64,000 nt of DNA from Epiperipatus broadwayi (Eukaryota > Onychophora > Udeonychophora > Euonychophora > Peripatidae), in contig JAQFVV010000049.1 of assembly GCA_028023455.1 (NCBI GenBank), positions 5,135,149-5,199,148 of the forward strand. Direction: 5' to 3'. The notes beneath the pieces were generated by a model, which made no database searches, had not been told where the DNA came from, and worked only from the letters and a program-made list of their open reading frames with translations. The position numbers were made by a program, and so were the translations under genes. Positions 64,000 to 64,000 of this stretch are shown here, piece after piece. Each line of letters starts with the position of its first letter. The first letter of the stretch is position 1.

Positions 64000-64000
64000 G

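Overview
The window is gene-poor, strongly A+T-rich animal DNA (by eye about three quarters A+T) packed with decayed retroelements. I recognise no host protein gene, rRNA or ordinary tRNA gene. Penelope-like elements (PLEs), an SGNH-esterase LINE, tRNA-derived SINE-like repeats, a hAT remnant and very long AT/ATT microsatellites indicate an invertebrate metazoan with an A+T-rich genome. The species cannot be named from the sequence.

Layout. 0.75-2.7 kb: an old head-to-head pair of PLE fragments. 2.7-7.7 kb: A+T desert. 7.7-11.3 kb: small dispersed repeats (families here called F1 and F2), mostly as inverted pairs. 14.0 and 52.0 kb: two tRNA-like SINE copies. 16.2-17.2 kb: a PLE remnant on the minus strand. 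19.4-19.9 kb: 515 bp of pure ATT. 21.5-25.8 kb: a cluster of F1 copies around a PLE endonuclease fragment, then a hAT remnant. 26.8-30.8 kb: the youngest feature, a near-identical head-to-head PLE pair with a perfect 45-bp direct repeat at both ends. 31.06-31.99 kb: an older head-to-head pair of another PLE lineage. 34.3-41.9 kb: microsatellite, LINE remnants and a PLE N-terminal fragment. 45-48.4 kb: F2 ends, a 103-bp tandem repeat, a small inverted pair and a further PLE on the minus strand. 50.4-51.0 kb: LINE reverse transcriptase remnant. 57.2-58.6 kb: two more palindromic insertions. 60.5 kb to the window end: a frameshifted LINE with an SGNH-esterase ORF1 and an APE-RT ORF2, cut by the window edge.

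Two themes connect these parts. First, PLEs and the small repeats repeatedly occur as head-to-head inverted pairs with their 3' ends outward. Second, several small repeats carry hammerhead-ribozyme-like cores (CTGANGA, a short stem, then GAAA or a decayed form), often at the palindrome axis. PLEs are known to carry hammerhead motifs, so F1 and F2 may be non-autonomous, ribozyme-bearing elements copied by PLE reverse transcriptases. That link is inference. No copy here has every required ribozyme part intact.
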